A DNA stretch of 19,271 nt from NCBI GenBank assembly GCA_002413345.1, contig DHWU01000043.1, positions 43,496 to 62,766 on the forward strand, in the 5' to 3' direction. The stretch comes from Propionibacteriaceae bacterium UBA5174. Lineage in GTDB: Bacteria; Actinomycetota; Actinomycetes; Propionibacteriales; Propionibacteriaceae. This document shows, piece by piece, positions 6,398-14,876 of the stretch. The notes under the pieces were generated by a model. It did not search any database. It saw nothing but the letters and a program-made list of their open reading frames with translations, and was not told the origin of the DNA. The position numbers were made by a program, and so were the translations under genes. Numbering within the stretch: position 1 is the stretch's first letter; each line of letters begins with the position of its first letter.

Positions 6398-7747
6398 ATG
6401 ACGCTGGCCCTGCGCTATTTGGCGCATTCTGAGACCGGTCTGGTGCGCAAGAACAACCAGGACTCGGCGTACGCCTCACCGACCATGCTGATCGTCGCCG
6501 ATGGCATGGGTGGTGCCGCTGCTGGCGACCTCGCCTCGGCCGTGGCAGTCAGCCAAGTCGCCGAGATTGATCAGACTGAAGCGTCCGGTGAGGAGATGCT
6601 CACTGCCCTCGATACGGCGATCACCCGAGCGTCGAACCTGATCAGTGAGCTGATTGAAGCCGATCCGGAACTCGACGGCATGGGTAGCACCGTCTGCGGA
6701 ATCATGTTTGACGGTAGCGACCGAATGGCGTTGGCCAATGTTGGCGATTCGCGCACCTATCGCTACCGCGCGGGCAAGCTAACCAGACTGTCGCGTGACC
6801 ACTCCTGGGTACAAAGCCTGGTCGACGAGGGCCGGATCACTGAAGCCGAGGCGCTTGAACATCCACACCGCTCACTAATCCTGAAGGTGGTCAACGGACA
6901 ACCGCAGCACACTCCAGATCTGGAGATGGTTGAGGTGGCTGCTGGTGATCGGCTACTGATTTGTTCGGACGGACTGTGTGGCATGGTCACCGACGAGGTG
7001 ATCGCGGCCCGACTGGATGGCGACCGGTCCGATGTGATGGCCGCCCTGATTCGAGTTGTGCACCTTGAAGGCGCCCAAGACAACATCACGATCATCCTGG
7101 CCGACGTCGTTGAGGGTGAGCCGGTTGGCGAACCGCAAATCCTGGGTGCAGCCGAGTTAATCGACATTCACGAGTTGAGTGATGAGTCGACTCTGGTGCA
7201 GCGGTTGACCACGTCAACTGCGATCGCCGCAGCTGAACCGCTATCCGAAGAAGAAGCCCGCTACGCGCCTACCGTCAAGCGGCGGGGTTGGCAATGGGTG
7301 AAGATATCCTTCGCAGTGCTGCTGCCGTTGGCATTGATCGCCGGTGGTGGTGTCTTTTGGTATTCCTACACTCAGACGCAGTACTACGTCGGTGCCGACC
7401 AGGACAATCTGGGGGTGTATCAAGGCATTCCGGAACCTGTCTTTGGGTTGCCGCTGTCGCACCTTGTGCAGACCGATGACACCAAGATCGTCAACCTGCC
7501 GCCCTATTACCGAACTCAGGTCCTTCCGATGAGGGCGAGTTCCCTCGCCGACGCGAACGCGGCTCTGACGATGTTGCGCGATAAGGCCGCAGAGTGCGTC
7601 AGCCAACGCGCGCATCAAGAACCCACGGTCATTCCTACCGTGCCGACCACCCCGGCGACCTCGGTCGCAAGTCCGGGGGCGCCGGCATCTCAAGTGGTTC
7701 CAACGGCCAGCGCGACGGAAAGTTCTACGCCGCAGTTGGAGTGCTGA
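6398..7747 (+). CDS. pstP: PstP: PP2C-family Ser/Thr protein phosphatase
   Basis: A 449-residue membrane phosphatase that reverses PknB phosphorylation. The cytoplasmic catalytic domain (about residues 1-238) has the PP2C metal and phosphate motifs: GLVRKNNQDSA (Asp22), VADGMGG (Asp35), GSTVCG, NVGDSRTY, CSDGL (Asp191) and QDNIT (Asp228). A linker of about 60 residues leads to one membrane helix (about 302-323) and an extracytoplasmic C-terminal region of about 125 residues ending in a Thr/Pro/Ser-rich tail, the usual PstP layout. The ATG follows the fhaB stop without a gap, and the end overlaps the rodA start in TGATG. Confidence 0.95.
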   Translation: MTLALRYLAHSETGLVRKNNQDSAYASPTMLIVADGMGGAAAGDLASAVAVSQVAEIDQTEASGEEMLTALDTAITRASNLISELIEADPELDGMGSTVCGIMFDGSDRMALANVGDSRTYRYRAGKLTRLSRDHSWVQSLVDEGRITEAEALEHPHRSLILKVVNGQPQHTPDLEMVEVAAGDRLLICSDGLCGMVTDEVIAARLDGDRSDVMAALIRVVHLEGAQDNITIILADVVEGEPVGEPQILGAAELIDIHELSDESTLVQRLTTSTAIAAAEPLSEEEARYAPTVKRRGWQWVKISFAVLLPLALIAGGGVFWYSYTQTQYYVGADQDNLGVYQGIPEPVFGLPLSHLVQTDDTKIVNLPPYYRTQVLPMRASSLADANAALTMLRDKAAECVSQRAHQEPTVIPTVPTTPATSVASPGAPASQVVPTASATESSTPQLEC

Positions 7748-9348
7748 TGGAGGCGGTTGTCAGCTATCGCAAACGCCGCGGGGTTGAAGCCTTCATGTTG
7801 GGCTTCTCGATCTTGTTGGCAATGGGCGGGTACCTGATCACTCACCTCAACCGGGACGCGGCGCTGCCGCCGAACTGGCCGTTCGCCTTGACTGCGCTGC
7901 TGATTATTGCGACCGCCCTGCACGCGGCAATCCGCTGGCGAATTCCTTACGCTGATCCGTTGATTCTGCCCGCGGTGATGTTGCTCAACGGCATCGGTTT
8001 GGCGATGATCCATCGGCTGGATTTGAGCGATCTCAAGGCGCCCCACAGCGCTGAACTGCAGCTGACCTGGCTGTTCGTTGCGGCGGCGGTCGCTATTGCC
8101 GTGATCGCTGTCTTGCGGGACTACCGGATTCTGCAGCGCTACCCCTACCTGTTATTCCTGGTCGGCATCATTTTGCTGCTGCTCCCGATCGTCCCAGGGC
8201 TGGGCGAAGAGAAATATGGGGCTCGAATCTGGATTCATCTGGGGCACTACAGCTTCCAGCCCGCCGAGTTGGCCAAGCTGGTTTTGACGGTGGCGTTCGC
8301 GTCCTATCTGGTGGATAAACGTGAAGTATTGGCGTTAGCCGGTGGCCGAGTGTTCGGGATTGAGCTGCCCCGTCCGCGGGATTTGGGGCCAATCCTGGTG
8401 ATGTGGCTGGCGAGCTTGGCAGTGTTGGTCTTTCAGAAGGATCTGGGCACCTCACTGTTGTTCTTCGGACTGTTTGTGGTGATGCTCTACGTGGCCACCG
8501 AGAAGTTGAGCTGGGCGATCCTTGGCAGCGCGATGTTCCTCGGCGGCGCTTATGGGGCGTTTTTGGCTTTTGGCCATGTGCAGACCCGAGTCTCGGCTTG
8601 GCTGGATCCGTTTTCCAACTACGACGACAACTACCAGGTGATTCAGGCACAGTTTGGGATCGCCTGGGGCGGCATCTTCGGCACCGGTTGGGGTTTGGGA
8701 CGACCGAGTCTGATTCCTTTGGCCAAGACAGACTTCATCGCAGCCGCGCTTGGTGAAGAGCTCGGAACCACCGGTCTATTGGCGATCATCTTGCTGTACG
8801 GGATCATTGTGGCTCGAGGTTTCCGTGCCGCTTTGGGGGCGAAGGATCCGTTCGGGAAGTTGCTTGCCGCCGGGCTTTCTTTCGTCTTCGCCATTCAGGT
8901 CTTTTCGATCCTTGGTGGCGTCACCAGGTTGCTACCGCTTACGGGTTTGACTACGCCGTTCATGTCCCAGGGCGGTTCGTCGCTGGTTGCCAACTGGGTG
9001 ATGATCGCTCTGTTGTTGGTGATCACCCACCAGGTTCGCCGCCCGGCGCCGGTGATAGCTGCCATGCCAGTCGCCTCCCTTGAGACTGACACCACCGAAA
9101 TGATCGACCTCGGCGAGATTCAGTCACAGTTGCCTCGACCCGAGCCGGTTCAGGCCCGTGCCAGTCACAGCGAGTGGGAGTTGCGGCACAGCGCTGATGC
9201 CGAAACCAGCGAGTTGGCCGCTGTGGCAGCCGATCCGGACACCGCTACATTGGAGGCAGTGCCGCCGGTCACAGATTCAGCGCTGATACTGGACGCCGAG
9301 ACCACCAGTACGGCTAGTGGAATTGACTCCGGGGAGGACGAATCATGA
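7747..9348 (+). CDS. rodA: RodA: SEDS peptidoglycan glycosyltransferase
   Basis: A 533-residue polytopic membrane protein of the SEDS (RodA/FtsW/SpoVE) family, which polymerises lipid II into glycan strands. Family blocks are WIHLGHYSFQPAELAKL (162-178), DLGTSLLFFGLF (232-243), the loop WLDPFSNYDDNYQ with the probable catalytic Asp287, IFGTGWGLGRP (310-320), EELG (337-340), and TGLTTPFMSQGGSS (399-412). A hydrophilic, acidic tail of about 100 residues follows the last helix from about residue 430. The ATG at 7747 overlaps the pstP stop; a longer frame from 7594 lies inside pstP and is not used. The gene ends in an ATGA overlap with pbpA, its expected transpeptidase partner. Confidence 0.95.
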   Translation: MEAVVSYRKRRGVEAFMLGFSILLAMGGYLITHLNRDAALPPNWPFALTALLIIATALHAAIRWRIPYADPLILPAVMLLNGIGLAMIHRLDLSDLKAPHSAELQLTWLFVAAAVAIAVIAVLRDYRILQRYPYLLFLVGIILLLLPIVPGLGEEKYGARIWIHLGHYSFQPAELAKLVLTVAFASYLVDKREVLALAGGRVFGIELPRPRDLGPILVMWLASLAVLVFQKDLGTSLLFFGLFVVMLYVATEKLSWAILGSAMFLGGAYGAFLAFGHVQTRVSAWLDPFSNYDDNYQVIQAQFGIAWGGIFGTGWGLGRPSLIPLAKTDFIAAALGEELGTTGLLAIILLYGIIVARGFRAALGAKDPFGKLLAAGLSFVFAIQVFSILGGVTRLLPLTGLTTPFMSQGGSSLVANWVMIALLLVITHQVRRPAPVIAAMPVASLETDTTEMIDLGEIQSQLPRPEPVQARASHSEWELRHSADAETSELAAVAADPDTATLEAVPPVTDSALILDAETTSTASGIDSGEDES

Positions 9349-10757
9349 ATCGCCCGATCCGCGGTGTCGCGCTGTTTTCGCTACTCATGGTCATGGCTCT
9401 AATGGTGAACACCAGCATCGCTTACCTGGCTGAGTCTGATTTCCTCAACAACAACGCCTTGAATCGTCGGGTCACCGATGCCCGGTTCGGTCAAGACCGC
9501 GGGCCGATCATGGTGGGCAATAGCCCGATCGCAGATTCGGTCGTGGTCACCGACCAGTTCGGGTACCAACGTACCTATCCAGTAGGAGAGCTGTACGCAC
9601 CGATCACCGGCTACTACACCTATCAATACGGTGCGTCGGCGTTGGAGTCGTCGTTTTCCAGCGAGTTGTCCGGTGAAGACAATTCCCAGTTCCTGTCGCG
9701 GCTGATCGGTCTCGCTTCCGGTGCCGGTGTCAAGGGTGGCACGGTGGAAACCACGATCAACGCGAAGGCACAGAAGGCGGCCTGGAAAGCCTTGGCCGGG
9801 CGCAAAGGTGCCGTAGTGGCTATCAACTACAAGACTGGTGCAGTGTTGGCGATGGTCACCTCGCCCAGCTATGACCCCAGCGAGTTGGCCACGCACAATC
9901 TGACTAAGGCCAGCCAAGCCTGGAACCGCCTGAATGCCGATGCCAGCAAGCCGATGGCCAACCGGGCCACCAAGGAGATCTATTCTCCGGGTTCAACATT
10001 CAAACTGGTCACTGCCGCGGCGGCGTTGGAGAGCGGGCTGAGCGCAGATTCCAAGATAGATGCCAAAACCTTCAAGGTGGGTAGTTGGTCGACTTCGGAA
10101 AACTGTGGGGGTTCCACAATCACCTTGACCAAGGCGCTGGAGACATCGTGCAACCCTGCCTTCGCTCGCTTGGGTGCCGGACTTGGTGCTGACGCATTGC
10201 GCACGCAGTCCGAGAAGTTCGGTTTTGGCAGCAAGTTTGTGACCGACGTTGGTTCGGTCGCCAGTGTCTTTCCGAGTGACCTTGACCCGACCTATACCGC
10301 CATGAGCGCGATCGGTTTGTACGAAGTCGCGGCTACGCCGCTTCAGATGGCGATGGTTTCGGCCGCGATCGCCAACGATGGGGTGTTGATGCAGCCTTAC
10401 ATTGTGCAGAAGGTGCTTGACTCGGATCTTCGAGTGACCAGTCAGACCACTGCCACCAAATATGGACAGGCGATGAGTTCTTCATCTGCTGCTCAGCTCA
10501 AGAAGATGATGGTGGGAGTCGTCCAGAGCGGCACGGGTACCCGTGCGCAGATCAAGGGTGTGACCGTGGGCGGCAAGACTGGTACGGCCGCCGTAGACAA
10601 GAACCGGACGCCTTACGCGTGGTTTACTTCGTGGGCTGACGACCCATCGGTGGCGGTGTGTGTGTTGGTGGAAGATTCGGACTTGACCGCCAACGACACG
10701 ACCGGCGGACGAGTGGCCGCGCCGGTGGCCAAAGCCGTGATCGAGTCGCTGCGATGA
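9345..10757 (+). CDS. pbpA: PbpA: class B penicillin-binding protein (transpeptidase)
   Basis: A 470-residue class B PBP that crosslinks peptidoglycan and partners the SEDS protein RodA. One N-terminal membrane anchor (about residues 6-28) precedes a dimerisation/pedestal region and the transpeptidase domain with all three active-site motifs: S217-TFK in SPGSTFK, S268-C-N270, and K411-TG in GGKTGTA. Length is normal for the actinobacterial PbpA group. The ATG overlaps the rodA stop in ATGA, so the two are probably translationally coupled. A 118-base gap separates it from pknB. Confidence 0.95.
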   Translation: MNRPIRGVALFSLLMVMALMVNTSIAYLAESDFLNNNALNRRVTDARFGQDRGPIMVGNSPIADSVVVTDQFGYQRTYPVGELYAPITGYYTYQYGASALESSFSSELSGEDNSQFLSRLIGLASGAGVKGGTVETTINAKAQKAAWKALAGRKGAVVAINYKTGAVLAMVTSPSYDPSELATHNLTKASQAWNRLNADASKPMANRATKEIYSPGSTFKLVTAAAALESGLSADSKIDAKTFKVGSWSTSENCGGSTITLTKALETSCNPAFARLGAGLGADALRTQSEKFGFGSKFVTDVGSVASVFPSDLDPTYTAMSAIGLYEVAATPLQMAMVSAAIANDGVLMQPYIVQKVLDSDLRVTSQTTATKYGQAMSSSSAAQLKKMMVGVVQSGTGTRAQIKGVTVGGKTGTAAVDKNRTPYAWFTSWADDPSVAVCVLVEDSDLTANDTTGGRVAAPVAKAVIESLR

Positions 10758-10825
10758 GCGCCACGCAGGTACTCAGTAGACCGGTGGGAGCGAAATCGGT
10801 GAAAGATCAGCAACAATGTACGAGT

Positions 10826-10860
10826 TGCGTCGGCAAGTCAGCGTGGGGCGACGCAGTTTT
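10826..10860 (+). terminator. Possible weak terminator or attenuator between pbpA and pknB
   Basis: TGCGTCG (10826-10832) and CGACGCA (10849-10855) are exact complements separated by 16 bases, followed at once by GTTTTG. The stem is short and the loop long, so termination would be partial at best. It also lies within 25 bases of the pknB ribosome site. Confidence 0.3.
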
Positions 10861-10875
10861 GAAAGGAATCGGGCG

Positions 10876-12594
10876 ATGACCGAACAGCCAAGGATCCTCG
10901 GCGGCCGGTACCAGCTTGGGGAAGTCCTCGGGCGTGGTGGCATGGCTGAGGTGCGGCGGGCACGGGATCTGCGGTTGGGTCGCGATGTTGCGATCAAGCA
11001 ACTGCGAATCGACCTCGCCTCAGACCCAACCTTCCAAGAGCGGTTCCGACGCGAGGCTCAGGCCGCGGCTGGATTGAACCATCCCAACATCGTCGCGGTG
11101 TACGACACCGGCGAAGATCCTGACCCGGTCACCGGGGTCCGGGTTCCCTTCATCGTGATGGAATTGGTTGAAGGCCGCACCTTGCGTGACATGCTCCGGG
11201 GCGGGCCTGAGATTCAGCCGACTGAAGCATTGACCCTCAGCCAGGGAGTGCTCGACGCACTGTCGTACAGCCACAAGGCTGGCATCGTTCACCGCGACAT
11301 CAAGCCAGCCAATGTGATGCTGACCACCGATGGCGATGTGAAGGTGATGGATTTCGGCATTGCCCGTGCCGTGGCCGACACCTCAGCAACGATGACCCAG
11401 ACCGCTGCCGTGATCGGCACCGCGCAGTACCTTTCGCCCGAGCAAGCCCGCGGTGAGACCGTCGATGCTCGAAGCGACATCTATTCGGCTGGTTGCCTGT
11501 TGTATGAGTTGCTGACCGGGCGTCCACCGTTCCAGGGCGATTCGCCGGTGAGTGTGGCCTACCAGCATGTGCGGGAAGCCCCAGTGCCACCGGGCCAGTT
11601 GGAGCCGAAAGTCACGCCAGCGATGGACAACATCGTGCTCAAAGCCCTGGCCAAGGACCCCGCTGATCGTTATCAGACCGCTGCGGCCATGCGGGCCGAT
11701 ATCGGTCGGCTGTTGGCTGGTCAGGCGGTGCTCGCAGCGCCAGTGCCCGCGCCGAGTGTGGTTGAGGCGACTCAGGTGCTCGCCGCCGCACCAGCGCTGG
11801 ATGCGTTGCCGGAAAAGGCGGAGCCCGAACATAAGCGTCGCGTTGGTTTGATCGCTTTCCTGGTGGCGCTGGCTGTGGTTGCGGCTGGCACCGGCATCTT
11901 CCTGATCTGGCAATCAGGGAACACCGAGATGACCACCGTTCCGAACGTGTCGGATTCGTTGGTGGCCGCTGCCACGCAGCGCCTTGAGACCGCCAAGTTG
12001 ACGGTCAAGTCGAGCACTTTGTGCGACGACGCAGCTGCCAACGCCAACAGCATTGTGGGCCGGGTTACCAAGACCGATCCAGCCGCTGGTGCCGAAGTTC
12101 CGATCAATACTGAAGTGACTCTGTACGCCATCTGCGAGCCGACGACTTTTCAGATTCCGACTGACCTCAAAGGGCAGAAGGTAGCGGCTGCGGAGGCTGA
12201 GTTGCTTGCTAAAGGCTTCACTAATGTCATCCACGTCGCGGATACCGATGAAGACGTGAGTGCGAAAGCCAATGAAGTCACCGGCGTTTCTCCCGCTGCG
12301 GGAACCTCCGTGGTTCGCGATGCCCAGATCACCCTCTACTATGCGACCGGCAAGTCCGCTGTGCCTGACTTCAGCAACCTGACCAAGGCTGCGGCCGCGC
12401 AGTCGGCTACTGCGGCTGGCTTTTCCAATGTGGCCTACGTTCAGGAAGTGTCCACGGTGACGCCAGGGACGGTCCTCAAGCAGAACCCGGCGGCGGGCAC
12501 CATGCTGGCGCGTACGTCAAAGATCACCTTGACGATTGCAGTCGCTTCCTCCTCAGTGGTACCCGTGCCACCGGTGACGCCAACGACGCCTTAG
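10876..12594 (+). CDS. pknB: PknB: transmembrane Ser/Thr kinase with three PASTA domains
   Basis: A 572-residue receptor-type Hanks kinase. The kinase domain (about 12-280) has the glycine loop LGRGGMAEV, Lys41 in VAIK, Glu60, HRDIKPANV (Asp141, Asn146), DFG (159-161) and the activation loop TMTQTAAVIGTAQYLSPE, in which Thr174 and Thr176 match the autophosphorylated pair of M. tuberculosis PknB. A membrane helix (about 323-345) leads to three extracellular PASTA repeats (about 353-421, 422-493, 494-560) that bind muropeptides or lipid II; the mycobacterial protein has four. The last residues are Ser/Val/Pro/Thr-rich. The start at 10876 is supported by AAAGGAA upstream and by the family N-terminus; ATG 10816 in frame is an alternative. 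The stop overlaps that of convergent trpG/pabA. Confidence 0.96.
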   Translation: MTEQPRILGGRYQLGEVLGRGGMAEVRRARDLRLGRDVAIKQLRIDLASDPTFQERFRREAQAAAGLNHPNIVAVYDTGEDPDPVTGVRVPFIVMELVEGRTLRDMLRGGPEIQPTEALTLSQGVLDALSYSHKAGIVHRDIKPANVMLTTDGDVKVMDFGIARAVADTSATMTQTAAVIGTAQYLSPEQARGETVDARSDIYSAGCLLYELLTGRPPFQGDSPVSVAYQHVREAPVPPGQLEPKVTPAMDNIVLKALAKDPADRYQTAAAMRADIGRLLAGQAVLAAPVPAPSVVEATQVLAAAPALDALPEKAEPEHKRRVGLIAFLVALAVVAAGTGIFLIWQSGNTEMTTVPNVSDSLVAAATQRLETAKLTVKSSTLCDDAAANANSIVGRVTKTDPAAGAEVPINTEVTLYAICEPTTFQIPTDLKGQKVAAAEAELLAKGFTNVIHVADTDEDVSAKANEVTGVSPAAGTSVVRDAQITLYYATGKSAVPDFSNLTKAAAAQSATAAGFSNVAYVQEVSTVTPGTVLKQNPAAGTMLARTSKITLTIAVASSSVVPVPPVTPTTP

Positions 12595-13226
12595 GGCCGG
12601 ACTGCCATCAGCGGAGTCAGGCCCACCGCCCGTGCGGGCGCCTCGGCGTCACCACAGGCGACCAGCCAATTGGCCAGCATCTGGTAGCCGCCCTCGGTGA
12701 GTACCGATTCGGGGTGGAACTGGACGCTCTCGATGGGCAGTCGCTTGTGGCGTACAGCCATGATCACTCCCGAATCTGTGGTGGCGCTGACTTCAAGCTC
12801 TTCCGGAACGGTGGCTGGGTCTAGCGCCAATGAGTGGTAGCGAGTCGCCGTAAACGGGTTAGGTAGGCCGGCGAATACCCCGCGGCCGTCGTGGCTAACC
12901 AGCGAAGTCTTGCCATGAAGTAACTCAGGCGCTCGACTCACTACCCCACCAAACGCCACCGAAATGGATTGCAGGCCAAGGCACACGCCGAAGATCGGCA
13001 GCGTGCCCGCGACGTCACGCACCACGTCGATGCAAACGCCGGCAGCCTCCGGGGTGCCAGGGCCAGGTGAAAGCAGGATGCCGTCGAAGTCCTTGGTCCA
13101 GTCCGGCTCAGCAAATCGTGGATCATCGTTGCGCCAGACCACAGTCTCGGCGCCGAGTTGCGCCAAATACTGCACTAGGTTGTAGACGAATGAGTCGTAG
13201 TTGTCGATCACCAAGATGCGGGCCAT
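12591..13226 (-). CDS. Glutamine amidotransferase, TrpG/PabA type
   Basis: A 211-residue class I (triad) glutaminase that supplies ammonia to anthranilate synthase or aminodeoxychorismate synthase. It shows ILVIDNYDSFVYNL at the N-terminus, LLSPGPGTP (52-59), nucleophile Cys82 in FGVCLGLQSI, and His171/Glu173 in VQFHPES. The usual histidine in GVCLGHQ is leucine here. The component I subunit is not in the window, so TrpG and PabA roles cannot be separated; the same gene beside pknB in M. tuberculosis is named trpG. ATG 13226 gives the standard N-terminus; the frame open to 13337 is not needed. Convergent with pknB, sharing the bases TTAG (12591-12594). Confidence 0.9.
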   Translation of the reverse strand: MARILVIDNYDSFVYNLVQYLAQLGAETVVWRNDDPRFAEPDWTKDFDGILLSPGPGTPEAAGVCIDVVRDVAGTLPIFGVCLGLQSISVAFGGVVSRAPELLHGKTSLVSHDGRGVFAGLPNPFTATRYHSLALDPATVPEELEVSATTDSGVIMAVRHKRLPIESVQFHPESVLTEGGYQMLANWLVACGDAEAPARAVGLTPLMAVRP

Positions 13227-13293
13227 GGCACCATTTTCCACCACGGAAGTTGGTACAGCGGACACGCGGTCTGGTTGCTTAGCTTGACTCGGA

Positions 13294-13299
13294 TATCCT
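13294..13299 (+). promoter_or_regulatory. Candidate -10 element for crgA
   Basis: TATCCT at 13294-13299, identical to the -10 proposed for tetR, would place the start of transcription near 13306, giving an untranslated leader of about 34 bases that contains the AAAGGAG site. No convincing -35 lies upstream (CTGGTT at 13271-13276 is the nearest fit), and a TTGACT at 13284-13289 has no good partner. Confidence 0.28.
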
Positions 13300-13339
13300 G
13301 TTGGACGGTTTGAGTACTTGCAGACAAAAGGAGTCACCG

Positions 13340-14224
13340 GTGTCCGAGGCGAAGGCGCGTTCGCGTGCGGCCAAGCGGAAGTCCAATTCGGACGAGGTGG
13401 AGGCCGAGCAGACAGTCGAGGAAGTCACTGCGATCGAGGAGTCCAGCGACTCGGTTGACGCCGCTGAGACGGTCGAGACTGAACCTGATGACGGTTCCGC
13501 GCTGAGTGCTGACGATGCCGCTGGCGACGACCAAGGTGACGACGACGATTCGGACGACGATCTAGACACGGACAAAGAAGCGCAGAAGGCAGCCAAAGCC
13601 GCCGCCCGTGAAGTCAAGCGTGAATCGAAAGCCCACCATGCCAGTAAGCAGGCGATTGAGCGCAAGCTGAAGAAGGCCGACGAGGAACGCAAGAAGGCTG
13701 AACGGGCTCGCCGCAAGGCCGATTTTCAGCGGGCGATGCGAGTCCAGGCCGATGCTGACCTATCCTCACGCCAGGCCGATCATTGCGAGGCGAAAGCCGA
13801 TGCTCTGCGGGAGAAGGCGATCAGGGCGCGCGAACAAGCCGACGAATCTGCCACTCTGTCTGAATCGAAGCCCAATAAGCTCACCGCGGCGTTGGCTCAG
13901 CGTGCCGAACAACGCGCACAGTACCTTGAAGACTGCGCGGCTGAAGCAAACGATGTGGCCGCACAGGTACGAAAGAGGGCCAAACGGCTCAACCGAGGCA
14001 AGAACACCGCGTCCCGCAAGGTTGAGACCCCGGGCAGTCGGCAGTGGGTGCCGCCCACTTTCATCACCGTAGGGTTGCTCGGCGTGGCTTGGCTGGTGGT
14101 GTATTACGTCACTGCGGCTACCGGTATCGACGTTCCGTACCTGACCGAGTTGGCAGGTTGGAATATCTTGATCGGGATGGGCCTGATCGCCAGCGCATTT
14201 GGTATCGCCACCTTGTGGAAGTAG
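13340..14224 (+). CDS. crgA: CrgA-type cell division protein with a long charged N-terminal extension
   Basis: A 294-residue protein whose last 60 residues (about 235-294) are a CrgA domain: WVPPTF, a helix at 239-258 ending VVYYVT, a short outside loop, GWNILIGMGLI and a second helix at 273-292, ending TLWK. CrgA is a two-helix membrane protein at the septum that binds FtsZ, FtsQ, FtsI and CwsA. Ordinary CrgA is under 100 residues. Here about 230 extra residues precede it: an acidic stretch (16-80, with an Asp-rich run near 63-76) and then a Lys/Arg/Glu/Ala-rich stretch (81-220) that looks like coiled coil. Translation probably starts at GTG 13340, with AAAGGAG at 13327-13333. It is divergent from trpG/pabA. 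Confidence 0.82.
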   Translation: MSEAKARSRAAKRKSNSDEVEAEQTVEEVTAIEESSDSVDAAETVETEPDDGSALSADDAAGDDQGDDDDSDDDLDTDKEAQKAAKAAAREVKRESKAHHASKQAIERKLKKADEERKKAERARRKADFQRAMRVQADADLSSRQADHCEAKADALREKAIRAREQADESATLSESKPNKLTAALAQRAEQRAQYLEDCAAEANDVAAQVRKRAKRLNRGKNTASRKVETPGSRQWVPPTFITVGLLGVAWLVVYYVTAATGIDVPYLTELAGWNILIGMGLIASAFGIATLWK

Positions 14225-14228
14225 CGGC

Positions 14229-14687
14229 TCAGTTGCAGTGATGGGTGACGTAATCCAGGAGACTTTCGCGGTGGTTGCGGGTCTCGAACTCCCAACGCTG
14301 CTTGGTGACCGCGAAGTAGGCGTGGCACTGTAGTTGCCATAGATATTGCTGGCCTTGGTAACGCTTCGGGGCCTTCTTCTTGTATTCGGTAGTCAGTTCG
14401 CTGACTGCTTTTGGCGCCGGAAGTTGGGTCCGGGCCCAATCTGTGGGGATGACCACCACTTGCCCGCCATCAACTGCTTCGTAGCGGATTGTCTTTAGAT
14501 AGCTGCGTTGTGTTTGGCCGCCATTTGAAGATGGTGACACCGACGCTTGCGGGGATACTCCCGTGGAGCTGGTGGTGGCTGGCTCGGTTGGGAGGTTGTT
14601 GCTGGCAGCGCCAGACCAGATCACTAGCCCAGCGACTGCGGCCAATGTGCCGCTGACAGCGAGGACGGATCGCCGATGCCCAGCCAT
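14229..14687 (-). CDS. Secreted or membrane-anchored DUF2599-like protein
   Basis: A 152-residue protein with a positively charged start and one hydrophobic segment (about residues 7-29, ending WSGAAS), which reads as a signal peptide or membrane anchor. A Ser/Thr/Pro/Gly-rich linker follows (31-60) and then a globular domain (about 62-152). The domain ends with a cysteine pair, Cys121 in LQCHAYFAV and Cys151 in THHCN, and has a Trp-Ala-Arg segment at 84-86. This layout resembles DUF2599 proteins of actinobacteria (two conserved Cys, the first in a CHxxF motif); function is unknown. The start is clear: AGGAGG lies five bases before the ATG. Its stop is only four bases from that of convergent crgA. 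Confidence 0.65.
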   Translation of the reverse strand: MAGHRRSVLAVSGTLAAVAGLVIWSGAASNNLPTEPATTSSTGVSPQASVSPSSNGGQTQRSYLKTIRYEAVDGGQVVVIPTDWARTQLPAPKAVSELTTEYKKKAPKRYQGQQYLWQLQCHAYFAVTKQRWEFETRNHRESLLDYVTHHCN

Positions 14688-14771
14688 GGCGTCCTCCTGT
14701 TGACTTGGTCAGCTGTGAAGCCTGGGACCCGAAAATAGCACGGGTAGTTGAGCTGATCCGTGTGCCTTTGG

Positions 14772-14801
14772 TTGCGTACGACTTCGTATGGATCTGATAG
14801 T
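14772..14801 (+). promoter_or_regulatory. Candidate promoter for the gene at 14877
   Basis: TTGCGT (14772-14777) and GATAGT (14796-14801) are spaced 18 bases apart and would start transcription about 70 bases before the GTG. A small palindrome, TACGA-CT-TCGTA (14777-14788), fills part of the spacer and could be an operator. The match to sigma-70-type consensus is moderate only. Confidence 0.3.
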
Positions 14802-14876
14802 CGTTACCAAGAAGTGTGATCTGAAGGCCGTAGATTCCTGGACAGAACCTAATCGAATTCGGTCGAGAGGTAGACC

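Noticed and set aside
7594..7746. Upstream extension of the rodA frame
   Set aside because: It lies inside pstP in another frame, and the TGATG overlap with a normal RodA N-terminus is the better start.
13279..13716. 145-codon minus-strand frame of mostly Ser and Ala
   Set aside because: Antisense of the acidic part of crgA; low-complexity Ser/Ala runs are what antisense Asp/Glu codons give.
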